From assembly GCF_020181035.1 (NCBI RefSeq), contig NZ_JAIQYY010000018.1, positions 1 to 64,000 on the forward strand: 64,000 nucleotides of DNA, read 5' to 3'. How positions within the stretch are numbered: the stretch's first letter is position 1; the number at the start of each line of letters is the position of its first letter. Under the pieces are notes generated by a model. That model was not told the DNA's origin, ran no database searches, and worked only from the letters and a program-made list of their open reading frames with translations. Made by a program: the position numbers and the translations under genes. This DNA is from Streptomyces sp. CoH27 (GTDB lineage: Bacteria > Actinomycetota > Actinomycetes > Streptomycetales > Streptomycetaceae). Of the stretch, positions 43,507 through 51,941 are shown piece after piece.

Positions 43507-44193
43507 ATGACACAACGCGGCTTCGATGATGGAAGTGACGAGGACGACGTCCCCGAGTGGGCGGACCGGATCAAGGCCAACGTCGCCGGCGAAGTCCGGC
43601 GCAGAAGGAAGGAGATGGGGTGGAGCGCACAGGACCTGGCGGACCGGTGCGAACAGCTCGGACATCCCATCCCGCGCAACGTGATCGCCAACATGGAGTC
43701 CGGCCGCCGGGCCAACCTCCCCCTCGCGGACGTCATGGTCCTGGCCGCCGCCCTGGAGACGTACCCGGTCTGCCTGATCTTCCCGGTCGGCTACGTCGAA
43801 AAGACCCAGGAACTCCCCTTCCAGCACCTCGTGCCCACCTGGGACGCCCTACGGCGCTTCACCGGGGAAGAGGACGTACCCGGCTACGACGCGGGCCTGG
43901 TCCCCGACTTCGAGCTTCACGCCAGTCTCGTCCGCACCGCTCTCGCCGCGCTCGAAGAGGAAGAACAGGCCCGGTTCGCGGCCAAGACGGCCACCAGCCG
44001 CGCCGAGAAGGAAGAAGCCGAGCGCCAGCAGGCCAAGTACGCCGATCAGGCCGTCTCGGCCAAGTACAGGCTCCGCTACCTCCGCCGCGACCTCCGCGAG
44101 GAGGGGGCCACCCCACCTGATCTGCCACCCGCACTGGGCGATGTCGACCCGCCCGAACCCGATACCGAAACCACCCCGGAGGAACGCCTTTGA
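43507..44193 (+). CDS. XRE-family transcriptional regulator
   Basis: A 228-residue regulator. HTH at about residues 25-75: GEVRRRRKEMGWSAQDLADR, RNVIANMESGRRANLPLADV. After a middle region, residues ~150-200 form a charged coiled coil (LEEEEQARFAAKTATSRAEK). It is divergent from the excisionase and its stop overlaps the integrase start (TTGA), so it is transcribed with int and probably sets the choice between integration and excision. This order (xis, XRE, int) is common in actinobacterial elements. Confidence 0.9.
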   Translation: MTQRGFDDGSDEDDVPEWADRIKANVAGEVRRRRKEMGWSAQDLADRCEQLGHPIPRNVIANMESGRRANLPLADVMVLAAALETYPVCLIFPVGYVEKTQELPFQHLVPTWDALRRFTGEEDVPGYDAGLVPDFELHASLVRTALAALEEEEQARFAAKTATSRAEKEEAERQQAKYADQAVSAKYRLRYLRRDLREEGATPPDLPPALGDVDPPEPDTETTPEERL

Positions 44194-45776
44194 AGGGCTC
44201 CACCTACCGCCGTTGCTCCTGCCGCGACCCGAAGACCGGCAAGGAACTCGGCGCCTCGTGCCCCAAGCGCAAGGGCCGCAAGCACGGTTACTACTCCATA
44301 CGCCAGGAACTGCCGCCCCGCGAGGACGGCACCCGTCGCTCCTTCAGCCGCGCCGGCTACGAGTCCCTCAAGGACGCCCAGTCGGAACTCGACCACGTCC
44401 GCTCCCTGCTGGCCCTCGCGGACAAGGACGACCCCGACAGCCTCCAGCGCCTCGCCGCCATGCTGGCGGAGGTCGCGGCCGAGAAGGCCCCACTGCCGGC
44501 CATCGAGGAGACCCAACGCCGTCTGCGTGCGGGCCTGGCCCTCCGTGGCAGCCTCACCGTCGGCGAGTGGCTCGACCAGTGGTTCGCCGCGAAGAAGCGC
44601 CGCAAGACCACGCTGAACGGTTACGCCTCCCACATCCGCGTCCACCTGAAGCCGCGCATCGGCCACGTGCGCCTCGACCGGCTCAACGTCGGCCACCTGG
44701 TGGAGATGTTCGACGCGATCGCCGACGAGAACGAGGTGATCGCGGCCGAGAACGAGGCCCGCCGCGAGCAGATCGCCCGCTGCAAGCCGAGCAAACCCGG
44801 GCGACCCGTAGGGGCCGAGCGAAAGCTGCTCGCGGCCGAGCGGGCCAAGCTGGCGGAGATGAAGCCGTTCCGAAAGATCACCGGCCCGGCCACCCGGCAG
44901 GCGATCCGCCGCACCTTGCGCGCGGCGCTGAATTCCGCGATCGCCCAGCAGCTCATCACCTTCAACGCGGCCTCCCACGTCGAGCTGGAGTCCGGCAGGC
45001 GCCCCAAGCCCCTCCTCTGGACCGAGGAGCGGGTCCGACGCTGGCGCGAGACGGGCGAGATCCCCGGCGCGGTCATGGTCTGGACCCCGCAGCAGTTCGG
45101 CGCCTTCCTGGACGCCGCCGAGGGTGACCGGCTGTACGCGATCTTCCACCTGATGGGCACCCGCGGCCTCCGTCGCGGCGAGGCGGTCGGCCAGGACTGG
45201 CACGAGATCGACCTCGGCGCCGGCCTCATCACTCCGGCCAAGGAGATCGTGGTGGACGGCTGGGACCTCTACGAGTCCGAGCCGAAGACAGACGGCAGCG
45301 CGAACACGATCGCGCTCGACAGCGTGAACATCGCCGTGCTGCGCGACCACAAGGCCCGCCAGGACAAGGAGCGTGCGGACTGGGGCGGCGCCTGGCAGGA
45401 CACGGGCAAGGTCTTCACGAAGGAGGACGGCTCCTGGCTCCACCCCGAGACGGTGTCGGAGACCTTCCGCCGTATCCTCGCCACGACCGACCTGCCCCCC
45501 CCCATCACCCTGCGGGACCTGCGCCACGTGGCCGCGACGCTCACGCACGGAGGCGGCGGCGACATCCACACGGTGAAGGAGACCCTCCGGCACTCCACCA
45601 TCACGCTGACCTCGGACACGTACACGAGCCTGCTCCCGGAGCTCGACCGCGAAATCGCTGAGCAGGCAGCGAGGCTGATCCCGCGGTCTCGTCCGGCAGC
45701 CGCCGAACCGTCCGCCCCGGCAGCGTTCGATCCGCAGGCCACCGGCACATCCGCCCAGGCATCACACGGGGATTGA
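44190..45776 (+). CDS. int: Tyrosine site-specific integrase
   Basis: A 528-residue integrase. An N-terminal Arg/Lys-rich arm-binding region contains a CSCRDPKTGKELGASCPKRK segment (zinc-ribbon-like Cys). A SAM-like core-binding domain follows (SLTVGEWLDQWFAAKKRRKT). The catalytic domain has GTRGLRRGEAVGQDW (first Arg), ITLRDLRHVAATLTHGGGG (second Arg region), LRHSTITLTSDTY (His and nucleophile Tyr). A long insertion around residues 185-235 is charged. TTG 44190 has GGAGGA 6 bp upstream. Its recombination site is tRNA-Lys, 4.4 kb downstream at the right repeat. Confidence 0.95.
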   Translation: MKGSTYRRCSCRDPKTGKELGASCPKRKGRKHGYYSIRQELPPREDGTRRSFSRAGYESLKDAQSELDHVRSLLALADKDDPDSLQRLAAMLAEVAAEKAPLPAIEETQRRLRAGLALRGSLTVGEWLDQWFAAKKRRKTTLNGYASHIRVHLKPRIGHVRLDRLNVGHLVEMFDAIADENEVIAAENEARREQIARCKPSKPGRPVGAERKLLAAERAKLAEMKPFRKITGPATRQAIRRTLRAALNSAIAQQLITFNAASHVELESGRRPKPLLWTEERVRRWRETGEIPGAVMVWTPQQFGAFLDAAEGDRLYAIFHLMGTRGLRRGEAVGQDWHEIDLGAGLITPAKEIVVDGWDLYESEPKTDGSANTIALDSVNIAVLRDHKARQDKERADWGGAWQDTGKVFTKEDGSWLHPETVSETFRRILATTDLPPPITLRDLRHVAATLTHGGGGDIHTVKETLRHSTITLTSDTYTSLLPELDREIAEQAARLIPRSRPAAAEPSAPAAFDPQATGTSAQASHGD

Positions 45777-45816
45777 AGTCCCGGCCCGAAAAGCAGCGAC
45801 CGGGCGTGGAGCCGTG

Positions 45817-46101
45817 TCACTCACTCGGCCTGGGATCACCCCACTCCTCTTCCTCCTCCATGTAACGGATGCCCTCATGGGACAGTGAGACGGTGGCGGG
45901 CGTCTTGTGCGACGTCCACTCGACGGTGATCAGGCCCTCGTCGGCCAGGTAGGCGCAGGCTGCGGACAGGTCGTCGTCGGGCAGCCGGAGCACCTCGCGC
46001 AGTGCCGCCCCGCTGACCTCAGGTCGGTTGCGTTCCATGGCTCCGTAGAGTTGCCGGAGGACGGCCTTGCGGTAGGTCTTGCGTTCACGGAGTGTCGTCA
46101 T
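45817..46101 (-). CDS. Hypothetical 94-residue winged-helix-like protein
   Basis: Not assigned to a family. The sequence (VLRQLYGAMERNRPEVSGAA, LREVLRLPDDDLSAACAYLA, DEGLITVEWTSHKTPATVSL) has the spacing of a small winged-helix domain: two helices, a turn, a third helix and a wing. The C-terminal end is acidic (MEEEEEWGD). ATG 46101 has no strong ribosome site. It converges with int; the 40-bp gap contains no strong hairpin. Confidence 0.7.
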   Translation of the reverse strand: MTTLRERKTYRKAVLRQLYGAMERNRPEVSGAALREVLRLPDDDLSAACAYLADEGLITVEWTSHKTPATVSLSHEGIRYMEEEEEWGDPRPSE

Positions 46102-46345
46102 GGCTGGCGCTCTCAGGCTGGTATCCGAGGCTGCTGATGCCGACAGGCAGTCGGCCTTGCGGCCTCGCTCATAGCCTCCGCCGCCCGGGTGCCCCGCCGC
46201 GCAGCCCCTCATGCGGCTTCCCCTCGCTGTATGCGGGCGTCCCGGCGATTCCCGGCGACGCCGATGCTCGCGGTGATGGGGAGTAGCGTGGTCAGAAGCG
46301 AGGCGGATCCCGTGTTCGCACCGGATCCCGGACAGGTGGTCCTCC

Positions 46346-46828
46346 ATGACCGGCTCCGACACATCCCCTGGTTCCAGGCACCTGCCGAGCGGTGTGCACC
46401 ATGCCGTGCGGCCGGGGAGCGCACTGCTCCGGCTGGAGACGACGGCATCGCGCGAAGGCGTCCTCGACGGGGCGTGGTGGCCACGGTCGCGCGACATCGG
46501 TGCCGAGCTGCCCGCGCTGCTGAGCGCCCTCACCGAGCACCTGGGCCCCCTGACCCGCGTCGGGCTGGATGCCACGGCCTGGGACGGGCTCCCGACCCGG
46601 ATCGTCGTCGGCGACCACGTGGTACACGTGGACTCCTTCCCGGTGGGTGACGACACGGTCCTGATCACCCGGGGCGACCGGGACCTCTTCTCGCTGCTGG
46701 TGGTCCCACCGGACACGCCGCCCGAGGCCGCCCGCGCGGCGATGGCACAGGCCGTCCTGGCCGGCAACGTCAGTGAGGCGGAGCAGATCCTCATCGACAC
46801 GGGAAGCGGGCAGAGGCCGTCCGGCTGA
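46346..46828 (+). CDS. DUF5994 family protein
   Basis: A 160-residue protein with conserved ALLRLETTASREGVLDGAWW, PRSRDIGAELPALLSALTEH, and a C-terminal SLLVVPPDTPPEAARAAMAQ. The family is common in Streptomyces, often near stress-signalling genes; its function is unknown. A related protein lies at 48124-48624 on the opposite strand, flanking the phosphatase gene with this one. Confidence 0.85.
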   Translation: MTGSDTSPGSRHLPSGVHHAVRPGSALLRLETTASREGVLDGAWWPRSRDIGAELPALLSALTEHLGPLTRVGLDATAWDGLPTRIVVGDHVVHVDSFPVGDDTVLITRGDRDLFSLLVVPPDTPPEAARAAMAQAVLAGNVSEAEQILIDTGSGQRPSG

Positions 46829-46852
46829 CCCCTGTCGTGGCCGGTGGTGCGG

Positions 46853-48046
46853 TCAGCCGCGCCACTCCACGAGGAGCAGCGTCGCGTCGTCCGTCGTGTG
46901 TCCGCCCCGTGCTCGCTTGAGGGTGTGCGACAGGGAGCGCGCCACCGCCCGGACCCCGCGACCGGTCCTCTCCAGCCGGTTCACGCAGTCGATCAGCTGG
47001 TCCTCACCGAACTGCTCCTCACCCACGGCGTGTTCCTCGATCAGTCCGTCCGTGAAGCAGAGGACGCGGTCTCCACGCTCCAGGTCCAGCTCACTGACCT
47101 CCGGCGCCGGCCCGCCCAGGCCGACCGGGAGGGTCGTGGGGGCGACCAGCCGACGCGCGACGCGGTGATCGCGCACGAGTACCGGTGGCGGGTGTCCCGC
47201 ATTGACCCAGTGCATCCGCCCCGTGGCCGTGTCCAGCCGCATCATCTGGGCGGTGACGAAGTGGTCCGGGCCGAACTGGCGTGCCACGGCTGCGTCCATG
47301 GCGGCGTAGATCTCCGACAGGCCGGTACCGAGGCGGCGGGCGTGACGGTAGGCGCCGATGGCCACGGTGGCCATGGTGGCCGCTCCCAGGCCGTGCCCCA
47401 TCGCGTCGATCATGGCCACGTGGAGGATGTCACCGTTGAGCGCGTAGTCGAAGCTGTCCCCCGCCACGTCGTAGGCGGGCTCCAGGATCCCGGCCACGGC
47501 GACCCGCGGCATGACCATGGCCAGAGGCGGCAGCAGGGACCACTGGATCTCGGCGGCGACGCTCATCGGCTCACCGCGGCGGGTGGAGAAGAACAGGTCG
47601 GAGTAGCCGTGCTTGGTCACCAGCAGGTCGGCAACCAGGCCGGAGAGCCTGGCCAGCAGCCGCCGGTCGTCGTCATCGACCCGGTCCAGCGTCACGGCCA
47701 TGACGCCCACCTGGTCGCCGCCGTCCAGCAGCGGCAGGTGGACCCGTACGCCGTCGGCCTCGGGCACCTCGACGGGCTGGGCGTCGAGAAAGCACCGGCC
47801 CGCGACGGAAGCGTCGATGTCCTGCGGATCCCCGCCCGTGAGGCCCTCACCGCGCAGAGGTACGAGCAGCAACTGACCGTAGTCCTGGAGCAGCACCTGC
47901 GGACGGCGGCCGCCGAGCCGCTCCACCACGTCGGCGACCAGCGGTCCGATGAGGTGGGGCGGGAGCTCGTGCGCCCGGTCGAGAACCGCCCCCAGAAGCG
48001 CTTCCCCGAAGCTCTCGGAGCGGTCCGTGCCCGGTTCGGCCGTCAT
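46853..48046 (-). CDS. GAF-like SpoIIE-type serine phosphatase
   Basis: About 397 residues. An N-terminal sensor region (about 20-155; DYGQLLLVPLRGEGL, RVHLPLLDGGDQVGVMAVTL) looks like a GAF domain. The SpoIIE phosphatase follows (about 175-390), with IQWSLLPPLAMVMPRVAVAG, DVAGDSFDYAL, IDAMGHGLGAATMA, VNAGHPPPVLV and FTDGLIEEHA. Metal ligands DSFDY and the paired Asp residues are present. It likely dephosphorylates a STAS antagonist; a STAS protein is encoded 700 bp away. ATG 48046 is preferred (GGGTGAG upstream); a start at 48076 is possible. Confidence 0.9.
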   Translation of the reverse strand: MTAEPGTDRSESFGEALLGAVLDRAHELPPHLIGPLVADVVERLGGRRPQVLLQDYGQLLLVPLRGEGLTGGDPQDIDASVAGRCFLDAQPVEVPEADGVRVHLPLLDGGDQVGVMAVTLDRVDDDDRRLLARLSGLVADLLVTKHGYSDLFFSTRRGEPMSVAAEIQWSLLPPLAMVMPRVAVAGILEPAYDVAGDSFDYALNGDILHVAMIDAMGHGLGAATMATVAIGAYRHARRLGTGLSEIYAAMDAAVARQFGPDHFVTAQMMRLDTATGRMHWVNAGHPPPVLVRDHRVARRLVAPTTLPVGLGGPAPEVSELDLERGDRVLCFTDGLIEEHAVGEEQFGEDQLIDCVNRLERTGRGVRAVARSLSHTLKRARGGHTTDDATLLLVEWRG

Positions 48047-48123
48047 CAGCTCACCCACCGTGATCCACACGGACACCGGCGGCGGGGTCGACCGGCGAAT
48101 GGACTACCCGTCCCATCACTCCA

Positions 48124-48624
48124 TCATGGGCCGTGCTGTTCCCCTGCGCCCTCCCGGCCGAAGCCGTCCTCGACATGTGCCAAGGTGCGCTGAGCCGACA
48201 GCGGATTCCACGGATCGGCGGCGGCGGTCAGCAGGCGTTCGGCGGTTCCGGCCGGCTCGTCGGGCGGGACGACCAGCAGCTCCCAGCGCCCCAGGGTGCC
48301 GCAGTCCAGGGTGATGGCATGCTCCTCGGCGGCGGCGTCGCTCAGGACGACCTCGATCACGTGGTCCGGCGCCGACACGGTCAATGGCGCGTCAGGCCAG
48401 GCCGCAGCGCCGACCGTGACGCGGGTGACCGTGCCACGGCCGGGGTCGAGCGAGCCCACGAGCGCGGGCAGCTCCAGTTCCAGGGCGTCGCAACGCGGCC
48501 ACCACGCTCCGTCCAGCGGGCCATGGCTGGCCTCCGGCGTGAGCCTCAGCCGGGCCAGCGGCATCCTGTACGTGTGCGCGTCACTCGGCGGCCGGTCTCC
48601 TACGGGCGGTGTGGGGGAGTCCAT
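48124..48624 (-). CDS. DUF5994 family protein
   Basis: A 166-residue protein with the same pattern as the 46346-46828 product: ARLRLTPEASHGPLDGAWWP, ALELELPALVGSLDPGRGTV, LLVVPPDEPAGTAERLLTAA. It has a longer C-terminal tail. ATG 48624 is preferred over 48669. It lies upstream of the phosphatase gene on the same strand, 77 bp away, and may be co-transcribed with it. Confidence 0.85.
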   Translation of the reverse strand: MDSPTPPVGDRPPSDAHTYRMPLARLRLTPEASHGPLDGAWWPRCDALELELPALVGSLDPGRGTVTRVTVGAAAWPDAPLTVSAPDHVIEVVLSDAAAEEHAITLDCGTLGRWELLVVPPDEPAGTAERLLTAAADPWNPLSAQRTLAHVEDGFGREGAGEQHGP

Positions 48625-48727
48625 CGTGCGATCCCGTCCGGGCGGCCTGGAGCTGCCCTCGTTCGCCACTCGCCGGGAACGGCGCTGTCCTGATCATGCG
48701 CCCGACATGCTCTCGGTGTCTTCAAGG

Positions 48728-49669
48728 CTACGCCCGGCCTGGACGGGCGGCCCGAGGCGCTGGAAGCGACGGTCCGCTTCCCCGGAACAGGGTCAACACG
48801 CAAGGAGCGCCCCGACCGGGCAGCCCGACCATCTCCCCGTGGTTCCGCCAGCCCCACGAGTCGTAGGCGGCTTGTCCGGCCCGGTCGGCCGGATTCAGCA
48901 GGGCCACTCCGAGCTCGGTGCGCTCATCGGCCAGCAGACGCTGTTGCAGACGGCGGCCGATGTCGCGGCGCTGTGGGTGCTGGTGCGCCACGACCTGAGT
49001 GAGGAGCAGGAACCGGGCACAGCCGGTGAGCCGTTGGACGCTCTCCTGCAACCCCTGTTCGGACCGGCTGACGGGACTCACCGGAAACCCGAAGACGCAC
49101 CCCACCAACACCGTCGTCTCGGCCACCAGCAGCGCGAAGCCAGGCCGTCGGGCGCTGACGGCAAGCCGCCGCAGGAAGTCGTCCCGCATGAAGGGGCCGG
49201 CCACGGCCAGGTCGGCGATGTCCTCGCTCATCCCCTCCACCTGCCGGCGAGTCAGCCTGCGCAGGCGGATCCCGTCCTTGACGACCGGCGCACCGGCGCG
49301 GTCGCCGGACGTCTGCGTCCCGCCGGCCGACGGACCCGCCGCGGACGTGTCCAGCAGATCGCGGAGCAGGGGCGCGGAGCCGGTGAAGGCGAGGAGCCGG
49401 GTGATCTGCGCGCACGGATGGTGCAGGTGCAGGCAGGCGTGCACGCGGCCGGCATGCCGTGACGCCGCCAGGAAGACGTCCAGGCCCTTGGCGTCACAGG
49501 AGCCGACCGTGGTGAGATCGACGTCGATGGCGGTCATGCCGTCGCGCAGGCACTGCTCCAGCGCGGCCCGCAGCAGGGGCGCCGAGGCCGGCCAGATGTC
49601 GCCGACGAGCGTGACGAGGGCCCGCTCCCCCCGGTCACGCCGGTGGATGTCCAGGCGCTGCACGGCCAT
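48728..49669 (-). CDS. STAS domain fused to GNAT-like acetyltransferase domain
   Basis: A 313-residue fusion. Residues ~1-110 are a STAS anti-sigma-antagonist-like domain (RALVTLVGDIWPASAPLLRA, TAIDVDLTTVGSCDAKGLDV). The Ser normally phosphorylated is in the SCDAKGL segment. After a Gly/Ser-rich linker, residues ~135-295 look like a GNAT acetyltransferase (LRRLTRRQVEGMSEDIADLA, VVAHQHPQRRDIGRRLQQRL, AAYDSWGWRNHGEMVGLPG). ATG 49669 has GGGCGGGG upstream. The protein could couple partner-switching to acetylation; the acetyl acceptor is unknown. Confidence 0.8.
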   Translation of the reverse strand: MAVQRLDIHRRDRGERALVTLVGDIWPASAPLLRAALEQCLRDGMTAIDVDLTTVGSCDAKGLDVFLAASRHAGRVHACLHLHHPCAQITRLLAFTGSAPLLRDLLDTSAAGPSAGGTQTSGDRAGAPVVKDGIRLRRLTRRQVEGMSEDIADLAVAGPFMRDDFLRRLAVSARRPGFALLVAETTVLVGCVFGFPVSPVSRSEQGLQESVQRLTGCARFLLLTQVVAHQHPQRRDIGRRLQQRLLADERTELGVALLNPADRAGQAAYDSWGWRNHGEMVGLPGRGAPCVLTLFRGSGPSLPAPRAARPGRA

Positions 49670-50160
49670 CACCCCGCCCTTCGGCAGGGAAACGCAACGA
49701 CCAGGGAAGGGTGCGGAGTTGTTGTGATCGCGGCGGGCATGATTGCCGACCCGTCTCCGCACCGCCGCTCGGACGGCCCGGGGTTCGTCTCTCGCCGAGG
49801 ACGACCCGGCAGGACGGCCGGAGTGCGTGATGCCCTCGGTATCTCCACCGTACGCCGCCGGCCGACTCGACCCGCAGCACCGGACGGGCTCACCCGTAAG
49901 GCCCGTAAGGAGCGCACCGCCTGCCGAGGCTCATGGAGACATCCGGGGCAGACGGCCCACTCGTGGGGCACACTGCCGTACCTCACGCCCGCCGGGTATC
50001 CGCTGAGGGCGGTCTCACACAAAACCGCCGCAGGTGGCCGCTCTTCCCGCTCACGCATCGCTCACGCAGGAGCCCGGAAACGAAGCAGCGTCCGAGCCAG
50101 CTGACGCCGGCTCGGACGCTGCGTAGCAGGTCAGGGGCCATATCCCCCGCCTACCAGCCG
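49670..50160. other. Non-coding right end of the element beside tRNA-Lys
   Basis: No supported gene in 491 bp. From 49932 to 50156 the sequence is related to the left flank (27121-27265 and 31082-31178). A minus-strand frame reading VPHEWAV and GCLH is partly conserved in both copies, but it has no independent support as a gene. Confidence 0.55.
50085..50122. terminator. tRNA-Lys terminator
   Basis: A perfect 14-bp stem (GCAGCGTCCGAGCC / GGCTCGGACGCTGC) with a 10-base loop, 38 bp downstream of the tRNA-Lys 3' end on the minus strand. A degenerate version is at 31106-31143. Confidence 0.8.
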
Positions 50161-50205
50161 TAGGCCCTGTGGGACTCGAACCCACAACCAATGGATTAAA
50201 AGTCC
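50157..50205. repeat. Right attachment site within tRNA-Lys
   Basis: Identical over 49 bp to 31179-31227; it covers the 3' 45 nt of the intact tRNA-Lys gene and 4 bp beyond. Integration here keeps the tRNA functional. Confidence 0.93.
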
Positions 50206-50233
50206 ACTGCTCTGCCAATTGAGCTAAGGGCCC
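50161..50233 (-). tRNA. tRNA-Lys (TTT)
   Basis: A 73-nt cloverleaf. Acceptor GGGCCCT pairs with AGGGCCT (last pair G-U), D arm AGCTCAATTGGCAGAGC, anticodon loop with TTT, T arm GTGGGTTCGAGTCCCAC, discriminator A, no encoded CCA. Its 3' part is the integration target of the 19-kb element. Confidence 0.95.
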
Positions 50234-50320
50234 AGGCGATGTTGCCTGTCCGAGCATAGCCGGACGCGGCCGTGTCTCCGATCGGGTATTGACGGACCGG
50301 CCGCGTCACGGGGAAGTGTG

Positions 50321-51826
50321 TCACTTTTCGACCAGGTTGGGAGCGGCGGTCCGGTCCTCGGTGAGGAACCAGTGGCGGGCCGAGGCGAGCCACCAGGCCG
50401 CCGCGAAGCCCAGGACGGCGAGGACGGCGACGGGGGCGTAGTTGAAGGTCTTCCAGGTGACCGGGGAGACCTGCGGGAGCATGAAGAGGATCGTGATCGT
50501 CAGCACCCACCCCACCGAGACGACTCCGATCGGCCCCGACCAACGGCCCAGGTGCCACGGCCCGCGGGCGAAGGCGGCGCCCTTGCGGACGCGGAGGAAG
50601 GTCGGGACGACGTAGGCGATGTACAGGCCGATCACCGCGATCGACGTCACCGCCGCGTACGCCGTCGAGTTGATCAGGTAGGGCAGGCCGAGAACGAGGG
50701 CGGCGAGCGCGGCCAGCCAGACCGCCGCGACAGGGGTGCGGGTGCGCGGGCTGACCGTGTGCCAGACGCGTGAGAAAGGCAGCGCGCCGTCACGCGAGAA
50801 GGCGTAGATCATGCGGCTGTTGGCGGTCACCGAGGCCATCCCGCAGAAGAGCTGGGCCCCGATGACGACCAGCAGCAGCAGCTTGCCCGTCGTCGCGCCC
50901 AGCGCGTCCAGGAGGATCTGGGCGGGAGGCGCGCCCGTGGGGGACGCCAGCTCCTTGTCGTACGACTGGATCGCGAACGTGAAGCCCAGCAGGAGGACGA
51001 AGCCGGCGATCCAGGACGTCCAGATCGAGCGGACGATGCCCTTCGGGCCGGCCGTCGCCGCGTCGTGGGTCTCCTCCGTCATGTGCGCGGAGGCGTCGTA
51101 GCCGGTGAAGGTGTACTGGGCCATCAGCAGGCCCAGCAGGACGACGTACGGGCCGCTGCCCCAGCCCGTCTCGTTGACGAACTTCGTGAACACGAACGAC
51201 GCCGACTGGTGGTGGTCCGGGACGAGGGCGAGCGCGCCGACGATCACGGCGACGCCGAGCACGTGCCACCACACGCTCACGTCGTTCAGGAAGGCGACGA
51301 TCCGCACGCCGAAGGTGTTCAGCAGGCCGTGCAGGACGAGGATCGCGGCGAACAGCAGGACCGTGCGGTCCGGGGTCACCCGGAAGCCGAACTGGAGGTC
51401 CAGGTACGCGCCGAGGAAGGAGGCCGCGCCGAAGTCGACGCCCGCGGTCACCGCGACCTGGCCCAGCACGTTGAACCAGCCCGTGAACCACGCCCAGGCC
51501 GCCGCCGAGCGCGGCGGTGCGAGGCGGTGGGCCCAGAAGTACAGGCCTGCCGAGGTCGGGTACGCCGAGCAGATCTCGGCCATCGACAGGCCCACGAACA
51601 GCGTCATCAGGCCGACCGCGACCCAGCCCCAGGTGATCACCGCGGGGCCGCCGGTGGTCATGCCGAAGAGGTACAGCGTCAGACAGCCCGACAGCACCGA
51701 GATGATCGTGAAGGAGACGGCGTAGTTCGAGAACGCCGACATCCGGCGGGCGAGGACCTGGGTGTAGCCGAGCTGGGCCAGCCGTTCCTCGTCCGACAGG
51801 CCACTCACTCTCGCGTCATCTGTCAT
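50321..51826 (-). CDS. APC-family amino acid permease
   Basis: A 501-residue permease with about 12 hydrophobic helices. TM1 has the APC substrate motif region FSNYAVSFTIISVLSGCLTL, and TM6 contains QYTFTGYDASAHMTEET. This resembles GABA/amino-acid or polyamine transporters of the bacterial ACT/GabP type. ATG 51826 follows a GGGGC segment. No catabolic gene is adjacent to indicate the substrate. It is transcribed away from the helicase terminator. Confidence 0.9.
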   Translation of the reverse strand: MTDDARVSGLSDEERLAQLGYTQVLARRMSAFSNYAVSFTIISVLSGCLTLYLFGMTTGGPAVITWGWVAVGLMTLFVGLSMAEICSAYPTSAGLYFWAHRLAPPRSAAAWAWFTGWFNVLGQVAVTAGVDFGAASFLGAYLDLQFGFRVTPDRTVLLFAAILVLHGLLNTFGVRIVAFLNDVSVWWHVLGVAVIVGALALVPDHHQSASFVFTKFVNETGWGSGPYVVLLGLLMAQYTFTGYDASAHMTEETHDAATAGPKGIVRSIWTSWIAGFVLLLGFTFAIQSYDKELASPTGAPPAQILLDALGATTGKLLLLVVIGAQLFCGMASVTANSRMIYAFSRDGALPFSRVWHTVSPRTRTPVAAVWLAALAALVLGLPYLINSTAYAAVTSIAVIGLYIAYVVPTFLRVRKGAAFARGPWHLGRWSGPIGVVSVGWVLTITILFMLPQVSPVTWKTFNYAPVAVLAVLGFAAAWWLASARHWFLTEDRTAAPNLVEK

Positions 51827-51889
51827 GCCCCCAGCGATTCCCTCGCCGAGGGCATGACATGCGTCACTCGGTGGCAACGGATGGCCAAA

Positions 51890-51925
51890 AAGGGCCCGTA
51901 CGACGTCGTGGTCGTACGGGCCCTT
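51890..51925. terminator. Terminator of the DEAD-box helicase gene
   Basis: AAGGGCCCGTACGAC ... GTCGTACGGGCCCTT, a perfect 15-bp stem with a 6-base loop, followed on the minus strand by a run of T. It starts 16 bp after the helicase stop. Confidence 0.88.
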
Positions 51926-51941
51926 CTCAGGTCACTCGGCG

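Larger units (their letters stand above)
31179..50205. mobile_element. Integrated mobilisable element at tRNA-Lys(TTT), ~19.0 kb
   Basis: Bounded by perfect 49-bp direct repeats derived from tRNA-Lys. It encodes a tyrosine integrase (44190-45776), excisionase-like protein (43171-43410), XRE regulator, DUF3631 replication-type protein, DUF2637 Spd-like protein, MobC (frameshifted) and relaxase. This resembles actinomycete integrative and conjugative elements. No FtsK/SpoIIIE-type TraB is visible, so transfer would need a helper. Cargo lies at both ends: a peptide/oxygenase operon at the left and a phosphatase/STAS/DUF5994 cluster between int and the right repeat. Confidence 0.88.

Noticed and set aside
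49669..50058. A protein gene on the minus strand reading VPHEWAV ... GCLH
   Set aside because: Part of the frame is similar in the left flank copy, but it lacks a ribosome site and recognisable domain; similarity is better explained by shared tRNA-flank ancestry.
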